Origin: Pirellulales bacterium
Lineage (GTDB): Bacteria; Planctomycetota; Planctomycetia; Pirellulales; Thermoguttaceae
Reading direction: 5' to 3'
Assembly (NCBI GenBank): GCA_030607895.1
Contig: JAUWJC010000016.1
Coordinates: 1-17,591 of the forward strand
Length of the DNA stretch: 17,591 nucleotides
A model generated the notes under the pieces. It was not told the DNA's origin. It did no database searches and saw only the letters and a program-made list of their open reading frames with translations. Positions 1 through 7,338 of this stretch are shown here, piece after piece; the stretch's first letter is position 1; each line of letters opens with the position of its first letter. The translations under genes and the position numbers were made by a program.

Positions 1-534
1 GGCTCACCCTCAACTTGGAATGCAACTGGTAAGGCGAGCAGCGATGGGTAAGGGGCTGGGGGCAAGAAAAAGGCGCGGTAGATGGTCCTCCCGCTCTCCA
101 CCTTTCGCAAATCGGGCCGAAAAAGGGCCCCGGTTTAATTTGCCGGAACGGCCCGGAGGGTGCTTCGCACAAATTAAACCTGGTCCCTTTTTCGGCTTTG
201 CGGGCGTGACACCACGAATCTGGGGGGTGGCGATCCGGATCGGCTGGGCGACTGGATTTCGAGACCTCACCCCGTGTTCTCGTGGCCACCTGCCGGCCGG
301 CACAAGTACGTCAGCCCGGCTTCCCCAACTCAAGTCGACCGAACAGGTTGCACAATCGGCCCTTCATCCCATGCGCGGTTGCGAAGATGGCGGTTGCGTA
401 GTTGGGAGAATGTAGTTGGGATAATAATGTGCGAACCGACGGCACGGGGTAGCGGAATTGCGTCTGGCCGAACCTATTGGGTGAGCGTAGACGGGCGGGA
501 CGATTCCGAGTAAGCTAAAGTGTTTCGAGGATAT
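1..534. other. Gene-free left flank
   Basis: No open frame in this stretch has a recognisable protein family, a good ribosome binding site or sensible composition. The longer frames read through the inverted repeat at 106-202 and give low-complexity Arg/Gly/Pro protein. A GATAAT hexamer at 420-425 could be a -10 box, but the nearest TTG-type -35 boxes sit 12 or 20 nt away, so I do not call a promoter. The stretch probably carries the leader of the RND gene that starts at 535. Confidence 0.6.
106..202. repeat. Long imperfect inverted repeat (REP/BIME-like)
   Basis: The left arm (106-141) and right arm (170-202) are reverse complements apart from a few mismatches and a short insertion. Both carry CGCAAA, then CCGAAAAAGGG, then GGTTTAATTTG. 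The 28-nt centre is GC-rich. From memory, AAATTAAACC next to a GGTCCC/GGGACC block recalls REP-type elements associated with RAYT (IS200-like) transposases, but no transposase is present here. The size and structure fit a non-autonomous mobile repeat or a large cruciform. Confidence 0.7.
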
Positions 535-3063
535 ATGGAAAGACCATTCTTTGCCCGCCGCAGTTTTCTCGTATTGCTGGTGGCGACCTTCCTACTGCCC
601 TTCGTTTGGATGGGTATGCGGCGGGCGCTGCGGAGCAACTGCAACGATATTAAGCAGTGGTTACCCAGCGGGTTCCAGGAGACAGTCACCCACCGCTGGT
701 TCCAGAAACACTTTCCCCTCGAGCAGTTCGTACTGGTCAGTTGGGAAGGCTGCACGCTGGAGGACCCGCGGCTGGAGTTGATGGCCCGAAAGCTCGTCCC
801 CTCCGACGACGCTCAACTCCCAACCGACAAAACGCGGCACTTTTTGGACGACAGGAAACCACCGCACGACAAAACACGGCACTTCAAGAAAGTTCTCACC
901 GGCCGCCGGCTGATCGACGAACTGGAAGCACGCTACGAGGACCTCTCCTCACAGAAGGTTTTAAGGCGGCTGGAAGGTTCGCTTATAGGCAAGGACCACG
1001 ACAGGACCTGCCTGGTTGTGACGCTGACTCATTCGCTCCGGGGGAAGGAACTGCATGGTGTCCTGGAAGATATCCGCCAGATTGCCGAGAGCTGCGCCAT
1101 CCCACGTAGCGAACTTCGGATGGGTGGACCACCCGTGGACAACGCGGCCATCGACATCGAGGGAGAACGCACGCTCTATCGGCTGGCCGGTCTGTCGGCC
1201 ATTGTTGGGCTGGGGATATCCTGGTTCTGCTTCCGGAGCATGCGTCTGACCTTCATGGTTTTCTTCTGCGCTATTCTGGCCGCCGGGATTTCGCTGGCGA
1301 TTGTTTTCTTCACCGGTGGTCAGGTCGACGCCATTCTGTTGACCATGCCTTCGTTGGTTTACGTGCTGGCGCTTTCCGGGGCAATCCACATCGTCAACTA
1401 CTACCACGACGCAATTCGCGACCAGGGTCTGGAAGGCGCGCCCGACCTGGCACTCGCGCACGCCTGGAAACCATGCACCATCGCCGCAATAACCACGGCA
1501 TTGGGCTTGGGGTCGCTGTGTACCAGCCAGTTGATTCCGATTGCCAACTTCGGTTGGTTCTCGGCCCTGGGCGTGTTGGCCACGTTGAGCTTACTGTTTC
1601 TCCTGCTTCCCGCATTTCTATCCGTCTGGCCTTCTCGACAATATGCCCGGGAGGTAAGCATTTCCAGAACGGAAGGCCAATCGCTCGATTCGATTATTAT
1701 TCGCGGATGGCGCAAAGTGGGCAGTTTCGTTATCCGCCACAACGGTCTGGTCGCGCTCGGCTCGACGGCGGTGATGGTCGTTTTCGCCATCGGGGTCTTT
1801 CGCATCGAGACTTCCGTCAAGCTGATGAAGCTTTTCTCGCCCGAGGCCGAGATCATCCATAACTACGAGTGGCTGGAGGATTACCTCGGGCCGCTGGTTC
1901 CCATGGAAGTGGTGATTCGCGTTGACAACCAGAAGTGCAAGCTGAGTTTCGTCGAGCGAATGCGGCTGGCCGAACGGGTGGAACACGCCGTGGAAACGCT
2001 CGACGACGTGGGCGGGGCGCTCTCGGCCGCCACGTTGGCTCCCGACCTTAGCCCCGACAGATCGAGGAGCGGCATCCCCGGCTTCAACAAACGCCAAATT
2101 CGCGAGGGCATCCTTAACAAACGCCTGGAAAAACACCGCGACGAGTTCCGCGACTATCTGGCAGTCGACGAAAAAACCAACGAGGAACTCTGGCGCGTAA
2201 GCGCCCGCGTCTGGGCACTGACCGACCTGGACTACGGGCTGTTCGTCGACGACATCAAGGAGCAGGTCGAGCCGGTGTTGGCCGCCTACAGAAAGGCTGG
2301 GGTCGAGGGCATCGACGCCACTTACACCGGCGTGGTCCCCCTGGTCTACAAGGCTCAGCACGAATTGATGAAGGGCCTGTTCAACAGCCTCGAATTGGCC
2401 TTCGTGCTGATTGCCGTGGTGATGATGCTCGTGCTGAGGAGTTTTTCGGCCGGACTGGTCTCGATGCTTCCCAACCTGTTTCCCGTGGTGATTATCTTCG
2501 GCATGATGGGCTGGCTCGGCATTCTGGTCGACGTGGGCTCGATGATGACCGCCAGCGTGGCACTGGGTGTTGCGGTAGACGATACGATCCACTACCTCAC
2601 CTGGTTCCGACAGGGTATGGACGACGGTCTCGACCGAAAAGGGGCCGCCATGATGGCCTACGAGCGATGTGCCACGGCAATGACCCAAACCACTCTGATC
2701 GCCGGGCTGGGCCTGGCCGCTTTCGCATTCAGCACATTCACGCCGACTCAGCGGTTTGGCTACCTGATGCTCGCGCTGCTGTTTGCCGCGTTGGTGGGCG
2801 ACCTGATCTTTCTGCCCGCCTTGCTCTCCGGCCCGGTGGGCTACTTCTTCGACCGCGCCTCGCGTCGGCGCCGCCTGAAAGCAGAGACGTTGGCACGCAA
2901 GTCGACCGACCGACCCAGCACGTCGACCGACGGACTGCCCGAGGCGGACGCAGGCGAGGTCGTCTCGGGGTCCGCCAACGACGAAGACACCCCGCCGCCG
3001 TTGCACACTCGCCGCGACAAGTCGCACCACAGGAAGTCAAAACGCTCCGATAGGACGCCGTAG
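535..3063 (+). CDS. RND/MMPL-family exporter (HAE3-like)
   Basis: Predicted inner-membrane transporter of 842 residues. Layout is the RND plan: TM1 at about 6-27, a soluble loop to about 212, a block of helices at about 213-367, a further helix near 405-422, a second soluble loop to about 615, and a final helical block at about 618-770. The second block holds GVAVDDTIHYL (about 678-688), where RND/MMPL proteins carry proton-relay acidic residues. A basic, Ser/Thr-rich tail of about 70 residues follows and is probably cytoplasmic. I chose ATG 535 because GAGG lies just upstream and the protein then starts with a clean membrane anchor; an in-frame GTG at 520 has no ribosome binding site. Related proteins export lipids, hopanoids or other hydrophobic compounds, but the substrate cannot be read from sequence. 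No membrane-fusion or outer-membrane partner is adjacent. An 18-nt direct repeat adds a duplicated DKTRHF to the first loop. Confidence 0.9.
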   Translation: MERPFFARRSFLVLLVATFLLPFVWMGMRRALRSNCNDIKQWLPSGFQETVTHRWFQKHFPLEQFVLVSWEGCTLEDPRLELMARKLVPSDDAQLPTDKTRHFLDDRKPPHDKTRHFKKVLTGRRLIDELEARYEDLSSQKVLRRLEGSLIGKDHDRTCLVVTLTHSLRGKELHGVLEDIRQIAESCAIPRSELRMGGPPVDNAAIDIEGERTLYRLAGLSAIVGLGISWFCFRSMRLTFMVFFCAILAAGISLAIVFFTGGQVDAILLTMPSLVYVLALSGAIHIVNYYHDAIRDQGLEGAPDLALAHAWKPCTIAAITTALGLGSLCTSQLIPIANFGWFSALGVLATLSLLFLLLPAFLSVWPSRQYAREVSISRTEGQSLDSIIIRGWRKVGSFVIRHNGLVALGSTAVMVVFAIGVFRIETSVKLMKLFSPEAEIIHNYEWLEDYLGPLVPMEVVIRVDNQKCKLSFVERMRLAERVEHAVETLDDVGGALSAATLAPDLSPDRSRSGIPGFNKRQIREGILNKRLEKHRDEFRDYLAVDEKTNEELWRVSARVWALTDLDYGLFVDDIKEQVEPVLAAYRKAGVEGIDATYTGVVPLVYKAQHELMKGLFNSLELAFVLIAVVMMLVLRSFSAGLVSMLPNLFPVVIIFGMMGWLGILVDVGSMMTASVALGVAVDDTIHYLTWFRQGMDDGLDRKGAAMMAYERCATAMTQTTLIAGLGLAAFAFSTFTPTQRFGYLMLALLFAALVGDLIFLPALLSGPVGYFFDRASRRRRLKAETLARKSTDRPSTSTDGLPEADAGEVVSGSANDEDTPPPLHTRRDKSHHRKSKRSDRTP
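825..884 (+). repeat. In-frame 18-nt direct repeat inside the RND gene
   Basis: CGACAAAACGCGGCACTT (825-842) recurs at 867-884 with one change. The offset is 42 nt, exactly 14 codons, so DKTRHF is repeated at residues 98-103 and 112-117 in the first soluble loop. It looks like a small in-frame duplication or inserted short repeat. Confidence 0.75.
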
Positions 3064-3069
3064 GTTTAG

Positions 3070-3119
3070 CCGGCAGGCTTGTCCGCCGCTGGTTCGTTCA
3101 CGGCGGACAAGTCCGCCGG
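3070..3119. terminator. Strong hairpin after the RND gene (terminator or repeat)
   Basis: Arms 3070-3088 and 3101-3119 pair over 19 positions with two mismatches, around a 12-nt loop; the core is CTTGTCCGCCG / CGGCGGACAAG. It starts 6 nt after the RND stop codon. There is no T-tract, so it is not a classical intrinsic terminator. It may be a REP-type repeat that also stabilises or ends the transcript. Confidence 0.6.
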
Positions 3120-3184
3120 CCGGGCGGAATTCGTCGCAAAATAGGCATGATCTTCGGTCAGTTGGGCTCTGCTGGCGAGCAACC

Positions 3185-3213
3185 TTGTCGGGCCGCGGCC
3201 CGTGGGGTACACT
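3185..3213 (+). promoter_or_regulatory. Candidate promoter and operator of the PIN-toxin module
   Basis: TTGTCG (3185-3190) and TACACT (3208-3213) match the sigma-70 hexamers at four of six positions each and are exactly 17 nt apart. Transcription would begin near 3220-3221, almost at the toxin ATG (3221), so the mRNA would be leaderless or nearly so. That fits the weak Shine-Dalgarno sequence in front of the gene. A perfect 12-bp palindrome, GGGCCGCGGCCC (3190-3201), starts at the end of the -35 box and fills most of the spacer, where an autoregulator could bind. This is inference from sequence only. Confidence 0.4.
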
Positions 3214-3220
3214 AGTTGTT

Positions 3221-3706
3221 ATGAAAAGCGTCTATGTTGAGACATCGATTGTCAGCTATCTTGCTGGTAGGCCGAGCCATGACCTCTTGATCGCGGCGTG
3301 TCAGCAAGCGACAAGAGACTGGTGGCAGGAACATCGTTCACGGTATGAACTGTTCGCTTCGCGGCTTGTGGTTGCCGAAGCTACCGCCGGTGATCCAGAA
3401 GCGTCACGGAAGCGTCTGGCCTATCTCGAAGGCATTGCTGAACTCGAGATGACAACCGAGGTACGGGATCTCGCAAGAGCGTTGGTTGAACGAGGTGCCT
3501 TGCCACACAAGGCCGAGGCGGACGCTCTTCATATTGCCGTGGCTGCTGTTCATTGCGTCGATTTGCTGCTCACCTGGAACTGCCGCCATATTGACAACCC
3601 GGGCTCGAAACCTGTGGTCCGATCAGTATGCGCCGTGGCAGGCCATCCGTGTCCCGAGATATGTACGCCCATCGAAATCCTGGAGGGCTCAGCCGATGAA
3701 GAATGA
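3221..3706 (+). CDS. VapC-like PIN-domain toxin
   Basis: A 161-residue PIN-domain protein, the family of Mg-dependent RNases that includes type II VapC toxins. It opens with MKSVYVETSIVSYLAGRPS, in which Glu takes the place usually held by the first PIN Asp; this VETS variant is typical of one VapC subgroup. Further acidic residues are in VVAEATAG (middle) and KAEADALHIA (about 105-115), followed by LLTWNCRHI, also characteristic of the subgroup. The ATG at 3221 is preferred over a TTG at 3185, which would add 12 non-conserved residues and overlap the likely promoter. The 3' end overlaps the next small gene by 11 nt. The expected role is growth inhibition by RNA cleavage when the partner is lost; the target RNA is unknown. 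Confidence 0.85.
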   Translation: MKSVYVETSIVSYLAGRPSHDLLIAACQQATRDWWQEHRSRYELFASRLVVAEATAGDPEASRKRLAYLEGIAELEMTTEVRDLARALVERGALPHKAEADALHIAVAAVHCVDLLLTWNCRHIDNPGSKPVVRSVCAVAGHPCPEICTPIEILEGSADEE

Positions 3707-3878
3707 GTTCCTGGAGGAAGTCTGGCGCAGCAGAGACGAATTCGCTAGAAAGCACAATTACGACCTCGATGCCATGGTTGCCGCGCTCAAGGAGATGGAG
3801 CGGCACTCTCTCGGCGAAGTAGTGGATCGCAGCAGGGGCGCAGCGAAGAACGAGGGGTACCGGCAACGACCGGGCTGA
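3696..3878 (+). CDS. Small partner of the PIN toxin, probable antitoxin
   Basis: A 60-residue acidic/basic protein, MKNEFLEEVWRSRDEFARKH at its start, then a predicted helix through NYDLDAMVAALKEME. Its ATG lies inside the last codons of the PIN gene (11-nt overlap), with GGAGG at 3682-3686, 9 nt upstream, so it is probably translationally coupled. No AbrB, MazE, RHH or Phd domain can be recognised. The antitoxin role is inferred from the partner, the size and the overlap. Toxin-first order is less common than antitoxin-first but occurs. The last 12 or so residues look poorly conserved in composition. Confidence 0.65.
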   Translation: MKNEFLEEVWRSRDEFARKHNYDLDAMVAALKEMERHSLGEVVDRSRGAAKNEGYRQRPG

Positions 3879-3918
3879 ACACGCGTTGGGGCAAATGGTT
3901 TCTAGATAACCATCAGGG

Positions 3919-6900
3919 TCATCTGAACAACATTCCCGCGTAGCCTACCACGCGCTGTGTGTCGCCGGAGACTTCGGCGCTGGTGGCGTAGCCGACCGGC
4001 TGGCACTCGCCGAGCCGATCGAGCCGGCGGAGGGTGTCCATCACCAGCACCGTGGGCAACATGCCGCACATGCTGATGCGGTTTTTTTTTACCGTCCGGT
4101 AGACGCGGGTCGGGTCGAGGCTTTCGATGGCGTCCAGTGCCAGGCGGTCCAGGCGGCGGGTTTCGGTGTCGTCGGCAAAATGGTTCATGTCGGTCGAGAT
4201 GACCAGCAACGGCAGCGTGGCCATTTTGCCCAATAGCTCGGCAAGCTGTTCGGCAAATTCCTCGATGGCGTTCAAATCGCCACCGCCGACGGCAACGCCC
4301 ACCACCTTTGTGTGTGGGGCCAGCCGGGCGATAATCGGCAGTTGGACCTCGATGGCGTGTTCCGCCCGATGGGCCGCCGAATCGAGTTCCAGTCCTGAAA
4401 CGGCCTGTGCCAATTGTCGGGCCAACTCGGGGTCCGAGTCCACATCGGGGCCCGGCAGCGACCAGGTTCTGTGCGGCGCGACCGCCCAGGCCGCTCCGCC
4501 CGGACGGTGCCGCGGACAGAATATGATCGTCCGATCGGGAAACTCGATCCGGCCGAACACCTCGGCCGCCAGCCGGCCGGAGTACGTCCAGCCCGCGTGC
4601 GGAACCATGGCACCGGCCCAGCGTTCGGGCTTAACCTCCTTGGGCAGAAGCCCGTCGATTGCCCGGGCGAGTTGGTCCGGATCGCCCGGATAGAAACCGC
4701 CTGCCACGGCCGGCGAGCGGATTGCTTCGACCGGCGGCGCGTTGTTGGCGGTCGCACGCGACTCGGTCGATGCAATAGCCAGGCTGATTACTCGTGCGGT
4801 CGCCCGTTTGTAGGAAGCCTCGGCAACGGCCACCTCGGCCGCCTCGGCCAACAGTTCCTCGGCCGTGCGTTGCGGATCGTAGACCCATGCCCAGCGGGCC
4901 GCATCGCCCACCAACACGGCGCGGGTTTTGGCGTCGATGCCGTCGAGTTCCGCTCCCCCTTGGCAGGCGATGTCGAGCGTGCCGTGCATGGCCGGGTCCC
5001 AGAGGATGCTCAGGCCGATTTCTGCCGTTTCGAGCGAGCCGGCGTCGGTTCGTTGCGAGCGAAGCATGTCGGCCGCCGCTTGAATCAGGCGGAAGAGAGT
5101 CGACTGCAACGGCATCTCCGGCCGAAGCGCCAGGCGGTTGCACTCGACCTGCTCCGGGTTGCCCGGCACGTGGACCTTCAGCGTCAGGCCGCACACGCCG
5201 TCGTCGAACCCGCCGGGCAGGTAGGAGTTTGGCGTTGCGCCCCGCAGCAAGGCGACCAGGTTCTGGCGGCAGAAGTCGGCCAGTGTCTCCAGTTCGGCTT
5301 TGGTCGGCCCGCCGCCGGCCGGTTCCGGTTGCTCCTGGAGCATGGTCGAATCGAGCCGGCCCTCGATGGAATGTCCCTCGAACGTCATCAGCATGGTGTC
5401 GTCGTCTTTCCAGGCGTCGAGTGGAAGCACGGCCTTGCGGCAGACGGCTTCGAGGAATTCCTCGGCGTCCATTTTGTGATCGATAGCCACACCCGGCAAC
5501 AACAGTCCCCTCGCTCCAGCCCGCGAGATTTGCAGGCCGTGCTTGCCGACCGTTACCGCATTGATTCGATCTTCGCCCCGCTGGTCGACCGGCTTCATTC
5601 CCCAGAGCAGCCAGACGTCCATGTCGAGGTGCTTTAGTTCGGTTGGTGAGATGGGAGGGAAGCGTGGATCGACCTTGGCCGCCCGAACGGCCGCGCGGTC
5701 CAACGCTTCGCCAAGCGGAACCGACTGGCCGAGAAAACCGCAACAGCTCCGCAGTTGCCCGCTCCGCCTCAAGGTAACGAACGCGCCGAACACGGGCGTG
5801 CCGGCCGTATCGCCCAGCAGCCGGCCCATCGGCTCGGGCGGAAGATTGTTTACCGCGGCGACAACGCGGCGACCGGCCGCGCGGAACACGACTTCTTCCT
5901 GCTGTTCGGTCAGCTTTGGGCGGTCCGACGACTCGCGTCCGGCCGTCGGTTGTTCGGACGGTTTGTCTTGCATGTTTGTTTCCCCCTTGGCGGCCGATGC
6001 ATTGGGTTTGGGGCGGGCGAATTCGGCAATGCGAACCGGCTTACGCCGACCACCCCAATGGCCGACCTCGTCGCCAAACCGGCCGGCAATCTCCGCGCCG
6101 CACTGGCCGCACCGATTACCTTCCAGGCCATACTGCCCCAAGTGGTATCCGTCCCGCTCGATCACCACCCGATCACACCGCGGGCAATACGTGCTCTGCC
6201 GCGAGCGGTCGCTGATGTTTCCCGTGTAAACATACCTCAACCCGACCTTCTTGGCGATATCGTGTGCGGTTGCAAGGGTCTCCGGCGGCGGGGGGCCACG
6301 ATCGAGCAGCTTGAAATCGGGGTGGAACGCGCTGAAGTGCAGCGGCACGTCGGGCCCCAACTGCTCGACGATCCAGCCGCACATCCGCTCGATTTGCTCC
6401 CAAGAGTCGTTCGCTCGGGGTATAATCAGGTTGGTTATCTCGACCCAGACGTTGCTTTCATGCACCAGCCACCGCAGCGTATCGAGCACCGGTTCCAAGT
6501 GCCCACCGGTCAACTCCCGATAAAACCCCTCGGTGAACCCCTTCAGGTCGACGTTGGCGGCGTCGATCATCTCGAAGAAGCTGGCCCGGGCTGCCGGCGC
6601 GATGTAACCGGACGTGACGGCCACCGTCTTCACGCCAAGCCGGTGGCACTCGGCGGCGGTATCGATAGCGTATTCGGCCCAGATTATCGGGTCGTTGTAG
6701 GTGAAAGCCACGCTTTGGCACTTCAACTGCCGTGCGGCCTCGGCAATGGTCTCGGGTTGGGCCAACTCGCAGTACCCATCAACCTCGCGCGAGCGGGAGG
6801 AAGTCCAATTCTGGCAGAACTTGCATCCCAGGTTGCAGCCGGCCGTGCCAAACGACAGCACGGCCGTGCCCGGATAGAACTGGTTGAGCGGTTTCTTTTC

Positions 6901-7134
6901 GATCGGGTCGATCGAGAACCCGGTGCTTCGTCCGTAGGTGGTCGAGACCATTCGGCCGTCGCGGTTCTGGCGGACGAAACAAAACCCGCGTGCGTCCGGC
7001 CGCAGCTTGCAGGCGCGTGGGCAGAGGTCGCAGACTACCGTCCGGCCGTCTTCCGATTCGTGCCACCAGCCGCCCGGCTTACTCCCATCGGCTTCGGCCG
7101 GCCCGTCGGGTGGCAATTCGATACTCCGCGGCAT
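3919..7134 (-). CDS. AmmeMemoRadiSam fusion: radical SAM + AMMECR1 + MEMO
   Basis: One frame of 1071 residues joins the three parts of the AmmeMemoRadiSam system, which are usually separate genes. Residues about 33-353 are the AmrS-type radical SAM enzyme, with N-terminal cysteines (35, 38, 42, 52), the cluster motif CNLGCKFC (Cys100, 104, 107) and a C-terminal CPRC/CGQC zinc-ribbon pair. Residues about 405-600 are AMMECR1, with GAFVTLRRSG and RSCCGFLG in place of the usual RGCIG. Residues about 608-788 look like a second, degenerate AMMECR1-like domain. Residues about 805-1071 are MEMO, with VPHAGWTYSG, CPRHRPG, AEHAIEVQLP, STDMNHF and MCGMLP, so the His and Cys residues that line the MEMO metal-like pocket are kept. 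ATG 7134 has an AGGG ribosome site, and upstream codons run into repeat sequence. The reaction and substrate of the system are not established. An A9 run lies just before the MEMO Cys. Confidence 0.93.
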   Translation of the reverse strand: MPRSIELPPDGPAEADGSKPGGWWHESEDGRTVVCDLCPRACKLRPDARGFCFVRQNRDGRMVSTTYGRSTGFSIDPIEKKPLNQFYPGTAVLSFGTAGCNLGCKFCQNWTSSRSREVDGYCELAQPETIAEAARQLKCQSVAFTYNDPIIWAEYAIDTAAECHRLGVKTVAVTSGYIAPAARASFFEMIDAANVDLKGFTEGFYRELTGGHLEPVLDTLRWLVHESNVWVEITNLIIPRANDSWEQIERMCGWIVEQLGPDVPLHFSAFHPDFKLLDRGPPPPETLATAHDIAKKVGLRYVYTGNISDRSRQSTYCPRCDRVVIERDGYHLGQYGLEGNRCGQCGAEIAGRFGDEVGHWGGRRKPVRIAEFARPKPNASAAKGETNMQDKPSEQPTAGRESSDRPKLTEQQEEVVFRAAGRRVVAAVNNLPPEPMGRLLGDTAGTPVFGAFVTLRRSGQLRSCCGFLGQSVPLGEALDRAAVRAAKVDPRFPPISPTELKHLDMDVWLLWGMKPVDQRGEDRINAVTVGKHGLQISRAGARGLLLPGVAIDHKMDAEEFLEAVCRKAVLPLDAWKDDDTMLMTFEGHSIEGRLDSTMLQEQPEPAGGGPTKAELETLADFCRQNLVALLRGATPNSYLPGGFDDGVCGLTLKVHVPGNPEQVECNRLALRPEMPLQSTLFRLIQAAADMLRSQRTDAGSLETAEIGLSILWDPAMHGTLDIACQGGAELDGIDAKTRAVLVGDAARWAWVYDPQRTAEELLAEAAEVAVAEASYKRATARVISLAIASTESRATANNAPPVEAIRSPAVAGGFYPGDPDQLARAIDGLLPKEVKPERWAGAMVPHAGWTYSGRLAAEVFGRIEFPDRTIIFCPRHRPGGAAWAVAPHRTWSLPGPDVDSDPELARQLAQAVSGLELDSAAHRAEHAIEVQLPIIARLAPHTKVVGVAVGGGDLNAIEEFAEQLAELLGKMATLPLLVISTDMNHFADDTETRRLDRLALDAIESLDPTRVYRTVKKNRISMCGMLPTVLVMDTLRRLDRLGECQPVGYATSAEVSGDTQRVVGYAGMLFR
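4082..4090 (-). other. A9 homopolymer (slippage-prone) in the MEMO region
   Basis: Nine T on the plus strand read as nine A in the coding strand, across GTA AAA AAA AAC (Val-Lys-Lys-Asn), five codons before the conserved MCGMLP cysteine. In such GC-rich DNA this run is conspicuous. RNA polymerase slippage here would shift frame and remove the Cys and the C-terminus. Whether this is used or merely tolerated cannot be told from one sequence. Confidence 0.5.
5971..5988 (-). promoter_or_regulatory. Internal Shine-Dalgarno and ATG between radical SAM and AMMECR1
   Basis: On the coding strand AAGGGGGA (5981-5988) lies 7 nt before an in-frame ATG (5973-5971) in the low-complexity linker between the radical SAM and AMMECR1 domains. 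This is the spacing of a working start. It could produce a free AMMECR1-MEMO protein of about 684 residues, or be a relic of two once-separate genes. Confidence 0.45.
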
Positions 7135-7145
7135 ATTCGCACCCT

Positions 7146-7192
7146 GTAAAGCCGCAACTGGTGAGTTGCGAAGCCGCAAGCGGCTTGACTTA
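7146..7192. repeat. Compound palindromic repeat upstream of the fusion gene
   Basis: Two adjacent hairpins: CGCAACT-GGTG-AGTTGCG (7153-7170) and the perfect AAGCCGCAAGCGGCTT (7171-7186). They are nested in outer flanks GTAAAGCCGC and GCGGCTTGACTTAC that also pair. The start GTAAAGCCGC resembles the arms of the repeat family at 8438, 11711 and 15061. The element ends 11 nt before the start codon of the radical SAM fusion, so it would lie in the leader of that mRNA. Confidence 0.65.
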
Positions 7193-7228
7193 CACCCCGA
7201 GCATACCACTTTACCCGCCCGGTGAACA

Positions 7229-7315
7229 TGCCACCAAGAGTGGCACGTCCCTGAGCGCAGCGAAGGGCGTGTTTGGGAATACCTCGCCACGCCCTTCGTT
7301 CCTCAGAGCGTGCCA
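7229..7315. repeat. Inverted repeat with TGGCACG ends
   Basis: Arms 7241-7271 and 7288-7315 are imperfect reverse complements, from TGGCACG at the outside to GAAGGGCGTG at the inside, around a 16-nt loop. A further small hairpin, TGCCAC-caaga-GTGGCA (7229-7245), overlaps the left edge. It lies between the polysaccharide-export gene (stop at 7339) and the radical SAM fusion, where it could act as a transcript end or processing structure. Its form is that of a dispersed intergenic repeat. Confidence 0.65.
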
Positions 7316-7338
7316 CCAATTTGTACAGCTTATTTCCC

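Noticed and set aside
20..415. 131-codon open frame near the left edge
   Set aside because: Runs through the inverted repeat at 106-202; no Shine-Dalgarno sequence and repeat-derived protein.
420..425. GATAAT as a -10 box for the RND gene
   Set aside because: Candidate -35 boxes lie 12 or 20 nt away, outside the normal range.
1618..3030. 470-codon open frame on the minus strand
   Set aside because: Antisense to the RND gene; His/Gln/Gly-rich composition and no family. A mirror frame of GC-rich coding sequence.
3895..3913. ATGGTT...AACCAT hairpin between the toxin module and the fusion gene
   Set aside because: Only 6 bp of AT-rich stem with a 7-nt loop; too weak to call a terminator.
4414..5637. 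407-codon open frame on the plus strand
   Set aside because: Antisense to AMMECR1/MEMO; Arg/Gly/Gln-rich with no domain.
5755..7149. 464-codon open frame on the plus strand
   Set aside because: Antisense to the radical SAM and AMMECR1 parts of the fusion gene, with no recognisable motif.
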